A stretch of 64,000 nt of DNA, taken from positions 577,501 through 641,500 of the forward strand of contig JAQFVV010000204.1 of NCBI GenBank assembly GCA_028023455.1. The letters are read 5' to 3'. Made by a program: the position numbers and the translations under genes. The stretch's first letter is position 1, and each line of letters opens with the position of its first letter. This document shows, in pieces, positions 11,930 to 25,548 of the stretch. The notes under the pieces were generated by a model, which made no database searches, had not been told where the DNA came from, and was given only the letters and a program-made list of their open reading frames with translations. This DNA comes from Epiperipatus broadwayi. Its lineage: Eukaryota; Onychophora; Udeonychophora; Euonychophora; Peripatidae.

Positions 11930-12340
11930 TTCCTGACAAGGTAGTTTTTATTGGTTCATTTCCCCTGACCAACTTTAAGACTGGCTGCTTTCAAGATGGT
12001 TACATTGACCTTGGTTTTCCTAACACTTTGGCCCTGATTCAGTTCAGCTTCACATGAAGACATCTTGCTTTATTGTAGAGCACTCTCACCATCACCATGA
12101 GCTTCTTTTAGCTGCAATCACTTCTGTCCCTCAATAATAATCTGCTTGGTAAACTCACTGAAAATCTGCAGGAAAATCAACTCTTCACATCTAGTTGCTA
12201 TCGAGATGGTTTCCTCTGGCTCCAGTTTCCCAAACTATTTGGGCCTATTTTGCTGCTGCCCATGAACTCATTTTCATTGAGAACATGGCACATTAATTGA
12301 ATCTACTGCTACTTACATCGCTCTGAAAAATGAACTGGAA
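11930..12340. other. GC-richer island of unknown nature
   Basis: Noticeably less AT-biased than its surroundings, with complex sequence and no long open frame on either strand. Stops occur in every frame at short intervals. Could be an old transposon, a processed pseudogene or a conserved noncoding element; I cannot match it to a family by eye. Confidence 0.35.
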
Positions 12341-15040
12341 AATGAACAACACACTTCATTGCTTACACTTTTTATAGTTTTTAATTACTCACACAATTAA
12401 TTACTTTTTCCATATATAGTAATGTATTAAAGTCTATAACTAATTAATTGGTGCCTTCAGAATTCCTTTCCATATAAGATAATTTGCTCTCTTATCAAGC
12501 AATATTTGTACTTATCAAATATTTCTTGGAATTTCTGGATTGTAATTAATGCAAATTATTTAATTAAATTTACTATATGAACCAATTTGTGAAACACTGT
12601 TCATATATATCATATTCTAAACTTTTACTGTGTTTATGTGTCATCCTGATTTTTCATTTCTTCAGGAGTAAATGAATGGTTTTTGTTTTCCATTGTGTTT
12701 TTTTTTTTCAATTGTAACTTTTCATTATATTATATACTCAACAACATCATTTCTAATAGAGCCAATCATTGTTCCATCTGTTTAGAATATCTCTAAGATA
12801 ATCTGTCTGCTTTTCATACATAGACTGTACTAATGGTGATTATTAAATACATTTTCCTATTTAAATAATTGTCAAAAATAAATTTATAAATTTATTAAAC
12901 TTTCATATTTTATTTAAATTACACTAATCATAAATGAAATTTGTATTCTTTGTTTAGATGTTGCTGTTAAAATAAAATGTTATACCTAACTGTAAAAAAA
13001 CCCCACTTCATTTACTGATCACTAAAGGTTTAACTTTTTCATCAGAGTGTGGCTTAAAAGATCAAAAAGTATTGTACATAAAACAAATTCAGTTAACATT
13101 ATTTAATAGTATATATTCAAAACAAGAACAAAGTATAGGAAGAATAGACATTGTTGGATGATCTAAGAGAGAGCAAGAGTTATATGGAAATGAAGAACTG
13201 GGTAATGAAGAAAACAGCGTGGAAAAATGGATGAATTGTTGATGTGACTATTCTTTGGATCTGTCCATGGGACAAAATATTATTGATAATGATATTCAAA
13301 AATATTTCGTATAATAAAAAATATTTTTAAACAATAATAAGTTTTTGAAAAATAAAAATGTTGATAATTTATGTTGAATTACTTCTGAATATTAGAATGA
13401 CTTCTCAACTCTCAACACAAAATGATTCGTCATAACAAAATAATTTTGTAACAGTGGTGCAATGAGTGCTATGTAAATATAATATCAAAACAAAGCTTAT
13501 ATTTAATATATGTTATGACAACAGTAATATATCATAACCATCATATTGTCAGTCACTTATGACAGCATAAGATAATCAATGGATACTAGATGGTAAGAAT
13601 AAACAGATCTTCAGATTATACTTTAATTATTGGATTTCATCACAAGCCATTTTTATTTTTATTATATTATTAGAACAATAATTAATATATTTAATCATAA
13701 CAGCAATTACGTATTCCAGTGACTTCACTTATAAGTTAGTAGTTGACACTTTTAACTTAATCTCGAAATTTGATTGACTCTATTATTATTTTCTTTCTCA
13801 GGTAATTAGTGTTTTATTGCATCAGTATAGATTTTAAATGTAAATTTAAAAAATTCCTATCTAACATCATATCTGGTGTATAATAAAATTAAATTGGATT
13901 CAAACAAGTTAAATAAAGCAATTAAATTATTTCTCATTCAGGTGAATATATAATATTTAAAAATATAAATGGAAGAGACAAATTGCATTTAATAAACATT
14001 TATTTCTTGAGTCTATTGATCCATAAATCCATATGGAATTTTATTTTAGTCAGTAGGAATCCTTGTTTACAAATAATATAAGTAAGTGTGACTGTTGAAT
14101 AAATATTTGCTTCATGTAATTATAATTTACTAATGCCAGAAATCAGAAATGGATCTGAATATCTGATCGTTACCATTATTTAAGGTAATTATGATGTTTT
14201 TTAAACATTCACTCTTTTATCATTACTTTTATATATAATAAAATATTATACCCTTTCTTGAACTTTTAATATTTTGTCTTATAGTTTTGACAAACTAATT
14301 GTAATCTTCACTGCATTTTAAATAGTTTTTTTTAACTAATAAAATGTTATTATGTAATACCCAAAATATTGTGCAAGGTGATTATAATTTATATTTACCT
14401 TAGGTAATGTAAGAAGTAAATTAGCTAAATTATAGGCATATAATTAAAGTTTTTTTATAACTTCAAGATTTCATATTTAAAGTTAAATCACATGAAAATT
14501 TTTGGAATTGTTAATCTAATTCTTTCAAAATTATAAATATTAGAAAGTCTTTTTTTTTTTTTTTTTCTGAATTGTTATGGATAAGTCACAAAATTATAAT
14601 TTACTGCTCACTGATATTTGAAATAATTGATTTTAGTACTTGAATATAATCTACTCCACTTTAATCATATTTAATGGGTGGTCTGAGTTCAGCATTTCTG
14701 CAGAAAACTTATAATGATTTTATTAAATATCTTATATAGTGCTGATAGAATACTAAGTTATATAATTTCTAAGGTATATTTCATTTTTCATAAATAAGCA
14801 TTACTTATTATTATTGACTTTTTTCAACTATGGAGTATCCTTATTATTTAAACAATTTCTGCATAGTTTTACCAAAAAAAAATTATTTATTTATTTTTTT
14901 ATTAAAATATCTATATTGATATTTTAATTCTCTTAATGATATCAGTAATACTTATTTTGTATTCTCACTCTTATAATATTATTTCAAACCTTCCTTGTTA
15001 CTCTCAATATACATTTTTCTATACTTTGGCATGTGGCTGT
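12341..15040. other. AT-rich sequence, no gene seen
   Basis: No supported feature apart from homopolymer runs, for example T runs near 12705 and 14552. Confidence 0.55.
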
Positions 15041-15044
15041 AAGT

Positions 15045-15180
15045 TTTTTTTCATGTGTCAAAGCATCAGCCAGGAAGTGAATCCAGAAACCTGGGACAAT
15101 GGGAAGTGAACCCAGAAACCCAGGACAACTGCTAGTAAGATAGCTGTGCTGACTACTCAGCCACCAATGCTAAGTTTATA
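15045..15180 (-). mobile_element. tRNA-derived SINE with duplicated B box
   Basis: On the minus strand the element starts GGTGGCTGAGTAGTCAGCAC, which fits a Pol III A box. It then has GGGTTCACTTCC (15102-15113) and, 29 bp further on, a second near-copy GGATTCACTTCC (15073-15084); both fit the B-box consensus GGTTCRANTCC loosely. After the second box it reads CTGGCTGATGCTTTGACACATG, matching CCGGCCGATGCTATGACATATG in the SINE at 51.7 kb, so the two are one family. The duplicated 29-bp unit is the main oddity. Confidence 0.7.
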
Positions 15181-15747
15181 TATATTCTGTTATTAAATAT
15201 TGATTATCTCATAAATAAACACTGATGAAATACTTTGTTAAAAATATTTTTTCAAGTATATAGGCTATTTTGTTTTAATATTAAGTAATTTCTGTCAAAA
15301 GTACTTCATTCAAATTTTATCTTCACAAATGGCATCAGAATAGAAGTTCTGTTCTTGTTTATATTTTATTGTATACACTAAAGATTCAAATAATATTATG
15401 CTGGTATACTTATTTCTCACCAATGAAAGCAGGAATCTACATTTAGAAATGGACTTTGATTACTAACATATGCAATTACTACACAAGCATATTTCCTTGA
15501 ATTCATAATTTAAAAATTTTTGATTCTCAGACTTTTATCCTTTTAATAAGCAAACAACAATTGATAGTGATTGTTAAATGTGTAACTGCACTGGTTATAG
15601 TTTTGACTTCTAACATATCATTGACAAAGACAGAAGCCAAAAATGTTATGGAGATAAGAAACTAAATGTTTTTCTTTTGGTAATCACTGATTTGCCAAGT
15701 TTTTATAAAGACTGGTAAAAAACTATTTGTATTTTTAACATATATAT

Positions 15748-17698
15748 TGTATCGGTCACTTCTTCACTTCTTTTGATTACCAAGGGCACCACTAGGTCAT
15801 TAACTATCTAGAAAATTTAATTTGTGGTGATCTAAAAATTAATAATGATGATGAATGTCACCAGCTAGACCCATGGAGAGAAAGAGATCTTTAACATTGT
15901 TCAGACAATTGAGAAAAGAATACAAAAACAAATGTTAGCCAAAATAATTTTAAATAATTTTAAAGTTTATTAAATTAAAAAAAATAAATCCCAGGCAAAC
16001 AAAAATATAAAAGTTTGACTTAGATTTCTCAAGAAAATTTATCAGAGGGTGTACAAAAGTATTGAAAACATTAAACACCCTGGCAGATAAGTTCATTTAC
16101 TCACTTAAGATTTAAAAAAGATTTACATCATCCTGCTAGCAATTTATATAAACTAATTTCAGTTTTCCTATTTAGAGATTTCAAAACAAAGCTTTCTTTG
16201 TAGGGAATACAATGAGACAATGCAGGCAAGTTTTCCTTAACCTGGAAAAAACATTGAGGCTAAGAATGTCATATGTCTGCAGAACAGCCCATAAATGACC
16301 ACATTCAAGATCATCTATGTTGATTCCAATTCAAGAAAATAAAATAGAACAAGAAAAGATTATGATTTATGTAATCTTAAATAGAAGAAAATAAAATCTC
16401 AGATTTATGAAAAACAAAAAAATACACTTGATAAATCACTAGCAAAAAGATTTATGGTCTGCAGGAAACACAAACCAAGTTTATCTAAATTAATTACAGT
16501 TTAACAAAAAGGGACAGGTGAGTTAAAAGAAAATTACTAATATCTGCCCAAACATTTATCAAGGGTTAAATAGAAAACATGAAGTATATCAAATAGAAAC
16601 TTACAATACACTCTTGGATAAATAAATTTAAAAATATAAAATCTTAAAAGTAAGACTCCAACACACACTATACATAAAATACATAATAAAATGCTTAAAG
16701 ATATTTAAATTGAATATGAAAAACATTATAAAGGCAATTTTTTTTTAAGAATAAGCTGAGATTTTAACAAGATATTTAACTAGAGATTTAAGCTATGGTT
16801 TCAATATACAAAAGTTCTGTTACTTTTCAGACTTTGGAAAGTCCTTAGAGTTATTCCAGTGGAGTATGCAATGTTCAGGTTTACATACAGTTCCTTGTGA
16901 AGGTTTTGATTTACTTATATGTTTGGGAATCTAGAGGCAATCTTCGGATCAGTTCTGGACTAAGTTTTAGGTCATTTTTGAAGTCACATTTATAGAGCTC
17001 CAGGATTCATCTTTGAGTTATTTTGTACTGCATATGTGAAGATTTTTCATGGCATATATTTTTTGCATGGCAACTGGATGGCTGCTATTGTCACAGCAAA
17101 TAGTAGTCAATTATTAACAGTCTGCAGAAATTCAACTTCAGCAATCCATGTTGAACAATTAAATCACCATCTGAATAAGAGTCACAATACAAAAAAGCAT
17201 AAAAGGCAGAATAATAATAAGCAGAATGACTATAACAAGCAGAAAAAATAAATTGGCAGAATAATCAAAACTCAATAATCTGGGTCTATTTATGTAAACT
17301 GTTATTTCCCACCTAATCTTTAATTAGAAGTTTGACCAGGATAAATCTCTATTGCCTGCATAATCTTAATCTTAAAAAACCACCATCTGCCAGGGCTCTT
17401 ATCTTATTCAAAACTAATTAAAAAAATAAATGCAAAAATAAGTCTCAGCTTTTAAAAATAGATTAAAATCAACAAAATAAAAAAGAAATCTGATTGCAAT
17501 CAAAACTTTTTAAAATTAAAATGCTTTTTCAAAAAGATTAAAACTTTAAAGAGTAAAATCACAGCATTTAAAAATATAAATGAGTATATGTACTATAACA
17601 TACAAAACTTTTAAATGGTTTTCTTTTTAAAACTTTATAAAAATAAGTTAGTTTTTATTTCATGATGGAACTTTTGAAGTGGATGAGCATCTGGTCCA
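15748..17698 (-). mobile_element. Solo LTR, 1.95 kb
   Basis: Aligned with 35429-37498 over its whole length at roughly 80 percent identity with indels. Both copies start TG and end CA in the plus orientation (TGTATCGGTCAC at the left, TCTGGTCCA at the right) and lose similarity just outside those dinucleotides. In the other copy a primer-binding-site-like sequence lies beyond the left end, so the transcribed strand is minus. A TATA-like ACATAAATAG lies at about 17286-17296 read on minus. Here no primer site or internal region follows, so this is a solo LTR. Flanks read ATAT on both sides, a possible 4-bp target duplication, but in AT-rich DNA this is weak. No coding region inside; the open frame at 17036-17251 has no motifs. 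Confidence 0.7.
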
Positions 17699-17699
17699 A

Positions 17700-19840
17700 T
17701 ATATATAAATATTTTATAAACCAACATTCTTTACACAATTATAAAGATAAAAACAAAAAAATAATGTTTGTTTTATCAAAATTGTTGATTAATATATCTG
17801 TGTTTGCTGAAAATAATTGTCAGTGTTTTAATATATATATTTAAAAATGTCTTATTTATATACATGTACCAAAAATAAATAAATAAAATTTTTTCAGTTT
17901 TCACAAATTAAAGCCAGATCAATTAAGTTAAGAAATATAAATGCCAATCTATTTATTGGATTTTACAAATAGATTGGAATTGATACAAAAATTAGGCATA
18001 AATTACAAGCTTATTTAAATTATCTTTTTGGAAGCTGACATGGAATTTCTAAACATAATCCCCTCTTTTATTTGTGAAAGATAAATAAAAAAAATTTTTT
18101 CTTTACCTTTTGGTGTACTTAAGTGATGTGTGTATTTTTTATATACTTTTTTTCTGCTTTTTACTTTTATGTAGTTCCATAAGTTATGAAGAAAAACAGT
18201 TTAGATACAGTAGAATACCTTCATATGGAAGTATCATTAACAGTACTGAATCCTATATAAAATTTAAAAAATAATCACTCCCATGTTCCATTAAAATCAT
18301 TAAGTGTTTCTCTCAGAAAAATCATAGTAGTTCTATGTCTTTAGAAGACAGTTTTCCATTATTATAACATATTAATGTTGGAATTATTTTTAATATCATA
18401 AATTTAATCATACTGCTATTATTGATTTTGTAATTGAAAAAAAAAACATTTGAAGAAATCAGTTTCTTATGAATCATTGACAAATATCAATCATCTTGAT
18501 TCTATTGTTGTCTAAAGAAAATATTTATTTTAACAATCTTTTTTCCTTCTTAATTGCATTTCAGGTAAAACTCTTCAAATATTTTGATAATTATAAAATA
18601 AATATCAGATTTTTAATAAGCATATTTACCTTTGTCATATTAAAAAATAAACTTAAAATAAATAATAATTCATTCATTTGCTGAAGGAGGATTTACACTT
18701 AGTTGATGACATTTAAAATACATTGTTCTTATTTACAAGTCAGTTTTTAAATATTTAAAAAGGTCAAATATAATTTTTTAAAGTATTATTTATTTATAAG
18801 ATTAAAAAAAATCAAGTCCAATTTATTGAGTTTTAGTATAAAATAAAGATTTTATATAGAACTTAAAAACTCTTATCAGGTGGAACAATAGAAAATTAAA
18901 GAGTAAAAAATTGTTTATGAACTTTAAAAAAGTGTATTATTATCAGAAATATATATGTATGAAATGTTTCAACTAAATCAGAATTTCTGGAATGACTGAA
19001 AATTGAGTTACTAGTTTTTTTCATATAGACAATTATAAAATAGTTTAAGTTAAAAAAAGCATATCAAAATAAGATCCCTACATTTTTATAATGAAACCAT
19101 GAAGTGAGTAGATGAAGTTAAGATATATTTTTAATTATAGAAGAGAATAATAAAGTAATAAAAGAGAGATAGAAATATACAAATCAATTTATATGAGTAT
19201 TTAAAGAGCAAGTAAAATAAATGATATAAGTTAATAGAGATAAAAATTTTGTTTAAAAAAGTATAATATATTTTTAACGAACCTATAACTACGAAATAAA
19301 TAAATACATACTAGGCAAAAAAAGAGACAGACTATGAAATTATTTAACTTATTAAATATTTTCAGTTTTATGATTAATTATAAAAGTACTTGGCATTTGT
19401 TCACTTAGGAAATTAATATTCACTCCATGTTAATCACTACATGTGTGTTATTTAGTTATCTTAACAAAAACAAAGCTTTTATTTTTCTTGTCACATGGTG
19501 CTTAAAATTAATCTTAACTTACAATTGATTTTTTATTCTAAACATAATGGGAGTGGTTGTTTATATAAAGAGATGTAAATATCTGAACTACTAATTAAAA
19601 AAAAAAGTATTATTATTATATTTCTATATAAGAGTTAGTTGATTTCGTTATAGCTGAGTTCACATTTTTGAAATTAGTTACAAAAGCCTCCTCTTGATGA
19701 CGTCAAATATATATTACACTAATTATTTACTTTGTATATAACACAGTTTTTTACGCACACACACAACCATGTATGTATGTAAAGTCTATATTGTAACAAA
19801 GATTTTAGACCCTCAATAAATGGAAGGATGTATGTTGGAA
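17700..19840. other. AT-rich sequence, no gene seen
   Basis: No coding region or recognisable element. The short frames at 17662-17844 and 18496-18684 are low complexity. A TGACGTCA site (CRE-like palindrome) occurs at 19697-19704, probably by chance. Confidence 0.55.
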
Positions 19841-19849
19841 ATCACAAAA

Positions 19850-20175
19850 AAAGACTGAAAACAAAATATTTCGATGACAGACCAAGCAGATATCATTAAC
19901 ATAACTGAAAAAATTAAAATACTAAAATAAAACTGGCATGGACATATTTCTAGAAGAGATAGTTTAGCTGAGCAATAGAAGTCTTAAATTGGATCCCAAG
20001 AGATTGTAAAAGATCTATAAAGATCATATATATAGATGAATGCAATAAAAAAGTTTATTGGTGTAATGTGGGGATTATAAGCTATGTGTAAAAAAAACTT
20101 GACTCATCATGGAAAGATCATTATCCTATAGTGGATTGAGAATGGTTGAAAGTAATGACGATGATGATTATAATG
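19850..20175 (+). pseudogene. LINE ORF2 C-terminal remnant
   Basis: One frame reads ITEKIKILK, stop, NWHGHISRRDSLAEQ and another nearby frame reads KNLTHHGKIIIL. The W-x-G-H-I-x-R block with preceding I-x-x-L-K/R is typical of the C-terminal end of several LINE ORF2 proteins (RTE/Jockey-type). The segment ends in ATGACGATGATGATTATAATG, a GAT-rich tail as seen at some LINE 3' ends. Many stops; short fragment of uncertain clade. Confidence 0.5.
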
Positions 20176-20759
20176 TATAACTACTAATTTCAATATATAT
20201 ATATGTTGTTTTTAAATATATAGAGAGACACTGCTATTTGTTTATAAGTTTATATTATAATTTATTTATGTTTTCAAAATATATATTTGGTAAAATTATT
20301 ATCACAAAATACAAAATAAAATACAAAAAATAAAAACAAATGTGTATTCTGTTTTTCTTTTTTCATTTACGATTTTTCAAAATATATTTTTTGATCAATG
20401 AATACTTAAAACCAGTATTGTAATTGTCTAGAAAGCAAAACATTTAAGAAAACTTATTATAAAATCTAAATACGATATAAAAAAACAAACAACTTTTTAA
20501 ATGTTTTTTTAATGCAAAATTCTCTATTAATTTACATACAACAAGGAATATATGTATATATTTATTCCAAACGACTAAAAGTCCACATAGCATGTAACAA
20601 ATAAAAATATCTTATTTTCTTAATAGTGATAAAAATATTGTGCAATGTTTATGCTATTAAAGAAATAGATGGCTTCTAAAAAAAATATAATGATTTATTG
20701 ATCAGGAGTTTATAAGAAGTTAAAGCATTGAGCTATAATTACTATAGATAGATTTCAAC

Positions 20760-21997
20760 ATGACCTACCAAACTTTTGTCACCAAATGGATCCATCAAAT
20801 AACAATCCCACTTATGAGTGCTGAGGGTTTTCTCCCATCAAACTCAATATCTTTTAATAACAATAGATATAAGTCACTTATTGATTTGTGTTTCTACTCA
20901 CCAATGTTACATCATTATTTTAATCTTGAACTCTGTCCATCTATAATCTCAGATCATGCTGCTCAGTTCATCACCCTCGACCTAACAAAAATACAGAATA
21001 CAACAATAGCCCTCCAAAAGACTATGCGAATACTTCTTCCAGCACAAACAACTGAATTCCTATATTCAGAAACATATATAATGCTCCAAAAACTTCAAAA
21101 CATGTCACTTGATCCAGTACAAAAGTATATAGCATTCACCAATATACTTTCTTTCAACATCAATCATATTACCTGCAACTCAACACCCCCCACCAGATTA
21201 TTAGCATTGGCAGATGAACTACATAAAAGAATAACCATTTCCAGACCAACTACAGATAATCAAACACAAATTAAAAAACTTACAGAAATGTACAACAATA
21301 CATGCAATACACTAAAGCAATATGTAGCAATAAAAAAGAAAAAAATATGCCTTACACAACAACATACTTGGACCAGAGCATACATACGGTGGGCATTGGG
21401 ATACCCATCCACAGTCAGAGTGCCTATGGCACTTGAAATAGATGGTTCTATAACAGCTGGACATAACATGATAAACCCAATATATCAACACTTTAAAAAA
21501 AACTGCAAAAACAAAGTGTGTACATACCAAATGAAGACATATTTGGAGACCCTGAAACAGACACACCAATAACAACAACTGACATTGTATTTCAACTTGC
21601 AACAATAACAAACACATGTCACCCAGGACCACAAGGAATTCCCAAATTTGTGTTCAAACATCTTAGTCACTTCACAGCAAAATACCTGTGCGATCTAGCC
21701 AATTACATATCCCAAAAAATTTACAACATACAAAGTCTATACCCAATTGCAATGGTTCCATTTAACAAAAAACCAACAGCAATATCATCTTTATCTAATC
21801 TACGACCAATTTCAATGGGACCTTTAGGAATAAAAATTCTTGAAAGAGTGATAAAGGAAAAAATAGAACAACACATACTCCCTGTGTTATCATCAGCACA
21901 ATATGCCAAAAAAGGATCATCCATTGGCCAGGGTGCCTTAATGTACAAAACAATTATTGAAGTAGTAAAAAAAGAAAGAAATATGCACCAATTATAG
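20760..21997 (+). pseudogene. Tx1-like endonuclease C-terminus to RT N-terminus
   Basis: The frame 20760-21572 (270 codons) covers the C-terminal endonuclease: SFNNNRYKSLIDLCFYSP, then IISDHAAQFITLDL with the SDH motif and catalytic His. It continues through the linker (TWTRAYIRWALGYPSTVRVP) seen in the same place in the 44-kb element. A frameshift near 21530 moves to the frame 21518-21997 with HPGPQGIPKFVFKHL and LRPISMGPLGIKILERVI (RT blocks before motif A). It ends in a stop just before motif A, where a further frame change occurs. The N-terminal catalytic Asn and Glu are missing by truncation. Confidence 0.8.
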
Positions 21998-23253
21998 TTC
22001 AACTAGACATTGAGGCAGCTTTTGACTCAGTGCCTATAGCCAAATTATTAGACGTGCTGAAAAAAACAACAACACCTCCATCCCTACTATATATAATAGC
22101 AAATCTGCTACTCAGCCGTGAAATTCACATCACATTGAATGGAAAAAAATCACCAGCCTTCAGACCGAGTCAATCCATCCCACAAGGATCCCCCCTAAGT
22201 GCCTTGCTCTTTACAATATATATAAATCCTCTATTAATAGAGATACAGAAAAAAATAAAAGGCATTCAAATTCCAAACACTGCTTTAAATATATCATGCA
22301 TAGCCTATATGGACGATGTAACCGTTTTCCTCCCCTCTAAAAAGAACCTCCCCATATTACAAGAGATAATCAAGAATTATACCTCAAATTTTAATTTAAA
22401 AATTAACACAAATAAAACTGCTGCATGGTCAATATACACAGGCAAGCACTGTACAGAGATGTTTAATGGTAAACCATCTGCTTTCCTTGGTTTCCCATTC
22501 TACCTTGGAACCAATGGAATGAGGCAAAAAATTCAAAATAAATTAAAAATAGATGCTGAAAAAATCACAGCCTCACTTGAAAAGTCATACCTGTCAATAT
22601 ATGCAAAGGTAGCACTATTTAATCAACTGATAACTACAAAAATTACATACTATACACCTATAATCAAATTTGCAAAAACATTCATATCTAAAATCTCGTC
22701 AATCTGTAACAAACTAATATGGAAGAGAAAGACAGTGGCAATCTCTTTAAAAAATCTGAGCAGACCACCACATAGCAATGGACTTGGACTCCATACAATC
22801 AATGTTTTTTACACACAGAAATCAGTAAATCTAATAACAGCAACCATAAAAAGATTTCCAGACCTGGAGTGTGTAATCAGTATAATACCCACAGACAGAC
22901 CACCCCCTTCATATGGATATCTATCCACACTGATTGAAGAACTCAAGCCAATATACAACAAAATATCACTCAATAATGACAACAAGTATACATACTGGGA
23001 CATTTACAATATACTACATCCCAACCAGACACCCAATCTACATCCATCAGTTCTTGGAATAGACAACAGGCAGCTACTGCAACAATTCAGAAAATGGTCA
23101 TTAGAACCAAAATTATTCGATTTTCTACTTAAGCTACCCACAACCCATTTCCTTAGATTTCGTAGATTCTATACCAATATAGACCCCATGTGCGGACTAT
23201 GTCATAGAGAAGAAGAGACAAAGATCATTTTCTTCATTCCTGCAGTGCCCTAG
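21998..23253 (+). pseudogene. Tx1-like reverse transcriptase and zinc finger
   Basis: Motif A is readable just upstream of 22030 as VQLDIEAAFDSVPI. The frame 22030-23253 (407 codons) carries SIPQGSPLSALLFTIYINPL (motif B) and CIAYMDDVTVFLPS (motif C, YMDD), AFLGFPFYLG (motif D/E), KVALFNQLITTKI and LSRPPHSNGLGLHTINV in the thumb, and FYTNIDPMCGLCHREEE at the zinc finger, which loses its final H and C by a frameshift near 23220. YMDD rather than FADD and the thumb block with G-L-G-L are characteristic of L1/Tx1-group LINEs. The catalytic Asp pair is intact; frameshifts on both sides make the gene defective. Confidence 0.85.
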
Positions 23254-23500
23254 AAACAATACGTCCAAATGTTTACCACATACAGAAAGGCTATCATTTC
23301 AATAGATGAAATAATAAATACATTTAAAAAAGGCAATAACTGTATTCGTGAAACATACAGTTTATCTACTGGTACCAGATGATTTGCACTTGAATAACTC
23401 GACGCACAGCAACATATTAATAAAATAGAATGTTAAGAAAAGAGACAGACCACTCAAAGATATATTTGAGACATGGTCACACTGAAAAGAGATCCAGTCT

Positions 23501-24599
23501 ATGAAATATAAAGACAATAAGATAGATGATGACATTTTCAACATAGATTTTTAATTTAAAAAAAATAAATAAGATAGATGAGAAATTTAAAAAAAAGAAA
23601 AAAAGGAAAAAAGTAAGTATTATGAAGTTGATTGTTATTAAAAATAATATAATTTTTAAAAGTGGAAACATACTATAGATTGATCTACAGGGTTGCAATT
23701 TGCTATTGCACTAAATCACACAGAGCACATAGTGACATTTATGGTTACTGATAGATGTTATTGTTTTTTTTATATAAATGAACATGTATAACTGAAAAAT
23801 TAATTACCCAGGACTGAAAGAACCACAGTGACAAATTATCTTTGATATAAGAAACATGAACTCTTGAGGTTATCATTTTATCATTGAGATTAATTGCACA
23901 GGACAAAATTAGAAAAGGCTGTTGAATCTCTTATTTTAATTAATATATTGTAATGGTCAGATTTGTCCAATTACATAACAAAATCCAGAATCCAGGTAAA
24001 ATACACCAAAGCCAACTGAAATGGGATGGTGAGATCCCGAATCTGACCAAGCTTGAACTCATTCATCAGTACTCCATGATTTAACACCTTATGAATAACA
24101 TTTCTGAGGTTACACATGTGTCTCAATTTCTTCTGTGAGCTGACTCTAAACTGGGAAAACATAAGACTCAGAAAAGGACTAACAGTTTAACTAAAGGATT
24201 AAAATGAACTACCTAACACATTAATTAACTTAAAACTAAGGTTAATATCAATGATTAACTATAATGCATATCATACATATATAAAATAATAAAGAATTAA
24301 AATTAGATTGTGAGCAAGAAACATATGAAACAAGTTTTATATTTTAAATAGATTTATTAAAACAATAAATCAAACAAAAATGACAATACTTATAGAGTAT
24401 TAAATATGTGGCATCAATGCATGTGGGCATTCTATATTGGATGAGACAAAATTAGTACAGTGATCTGATCTTAACATTTATATAGGTGTGTGTGTGTGGG
24501 TGGTTAATAAGATTTATGCCTATATTTAATATGCCAATCCTTATGGTGTGCTAATTTTGCAAGTGCATATTCTAGCCTAAGCAAGCTTGGTTTAGCTGG
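23501..24599. other. No gene seen
   Basis: AT-rich with a somewhat more complex stretch at 23940-24170. The 63-codon frame there on the minus strand has no recognisable motif. A short GT tract lies at about 24486-24499. Confidence 0.5.
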
Positions 24600-24905
24600 T
24601 TTCAAGCTTATTTTAACCCTTTTCCCACCTCTTACAAGGCCTCTCATCGACATCTGACGTCACTCTAACTCTGCCAGTTCTTATGCTAAAATATTCGTTG
24701 ACAGGTATTGATTAGGTTTTTAAAAGTTCTGTAAGATGGTGCCCTCTTCCGAATTATTTTACAAGTAAAAAATAAAAAAAAAACACATTTAAATCTAAAC
24801 AAAGAAAGAACATTGTCAGCTGAAAAAGACATTCTGATTGGCTGGAAAGAACAAAAAAACCGCCTGATCAAAGAAAATAAAGAAAAACGCTGAGATTTTC
24901 ATTTC
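24600..24905 (-). repeat. Dispersed repeat, copy without the LINE
   Basis: The complement reads through CCAATCAGAATG, TTTTTTACTTGTAAAATAATTC and AGAGGGCACCATCTTAC, then CTGGCAGAGTTAGAGTGA. These match, in order, the copy at 27505-27910 and the two halves at 505-742 and 5190-5300. The sequence runs on unbroken at the point where the first LINE sits in the other copy. Confidence 0.6.
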
Positions 24906-25548
24906 GAATGCAATTTAAGTATTAAAAAAATATAATTTGAGAAATTAAACTAGTTTTTTTAAAAATATACCAAAAAAAAACAAAATTATTTTCGAAAAAT
25001 ATTGAAGATTTTAGTAAAAATATTTAAGATTTAGCAAAAAGAAATCTTTACTTTTTGATATCGTAAAATTGAAAAAAAGCATTTGCGTCAGCACTTTTTC
25101 GTTTAGACATTCGCTTTATATTTGCCAAAATTGAATATATTTTATAATAAATAAATAGCAATTTATTTTTGAAAGAACTTTCGTTCTCTTTCATAACCTG
25201 AAAAATTAGTAATATACTTTTTATAAACGTATCTGAGTTGAATTTAATATTATAGGCGAATATGTTTTAACAATAGGCTTTGTCTTCAGTTTGTGAGTTG
25301 GCCAATTAAAAGATTTGATTTTTACCTCATACAACCAATAATATAATTAGTGGTTTAAGGGTTAAAATACATTTATAATCTTATTTAATTATAAATATTA
25401 CGTGAACAAACCAGCATGTTCGAGCAAAATGGAAAATATTATTGATAGCTTTAGTTGTCAATAATACCCACTATCAGATCAAGCTATCCAATGTATAACA
25501 TGATCACATTTCCAGATTGTGACCCACCTTGGCTGCTAGATTCAAACC

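Larger units (their letters stand above)
20740..23500 (+). mobile_element. 5'-truncated Tx1/L1-like LINE
   Basis: Homologous at the protein level, along its whole length, to the better-preserved element on the opposite strand at 40.6-45.9 kb. It starts inside the endonuclease (DFN-like motif at about 20755), so it is 5'-truncated, as is common for LINE insertions. It runs through the RT and thumb to a broken zinc finger near 23195 and a 3' UTR. The end is set at about 23500, where similarity to the other element fades. No ATT tail is present here. Confidence 0.8.

Noticed and set aside
11772-11972. Cysteine/valine-rich short frames on minus
   Set aside because: They read through the CA/TA microsatellite.
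19697-19704. TGACGTCA as a functional CRE promoter site
   Set aside because: Isolated palindrome with no nearby gene or promoter context.
21260-22002. Minus-strand frames of 61-106 codons
   Set aside because: Antisense shadows of the plus-strand LINE at 20.7-23.5 kb.
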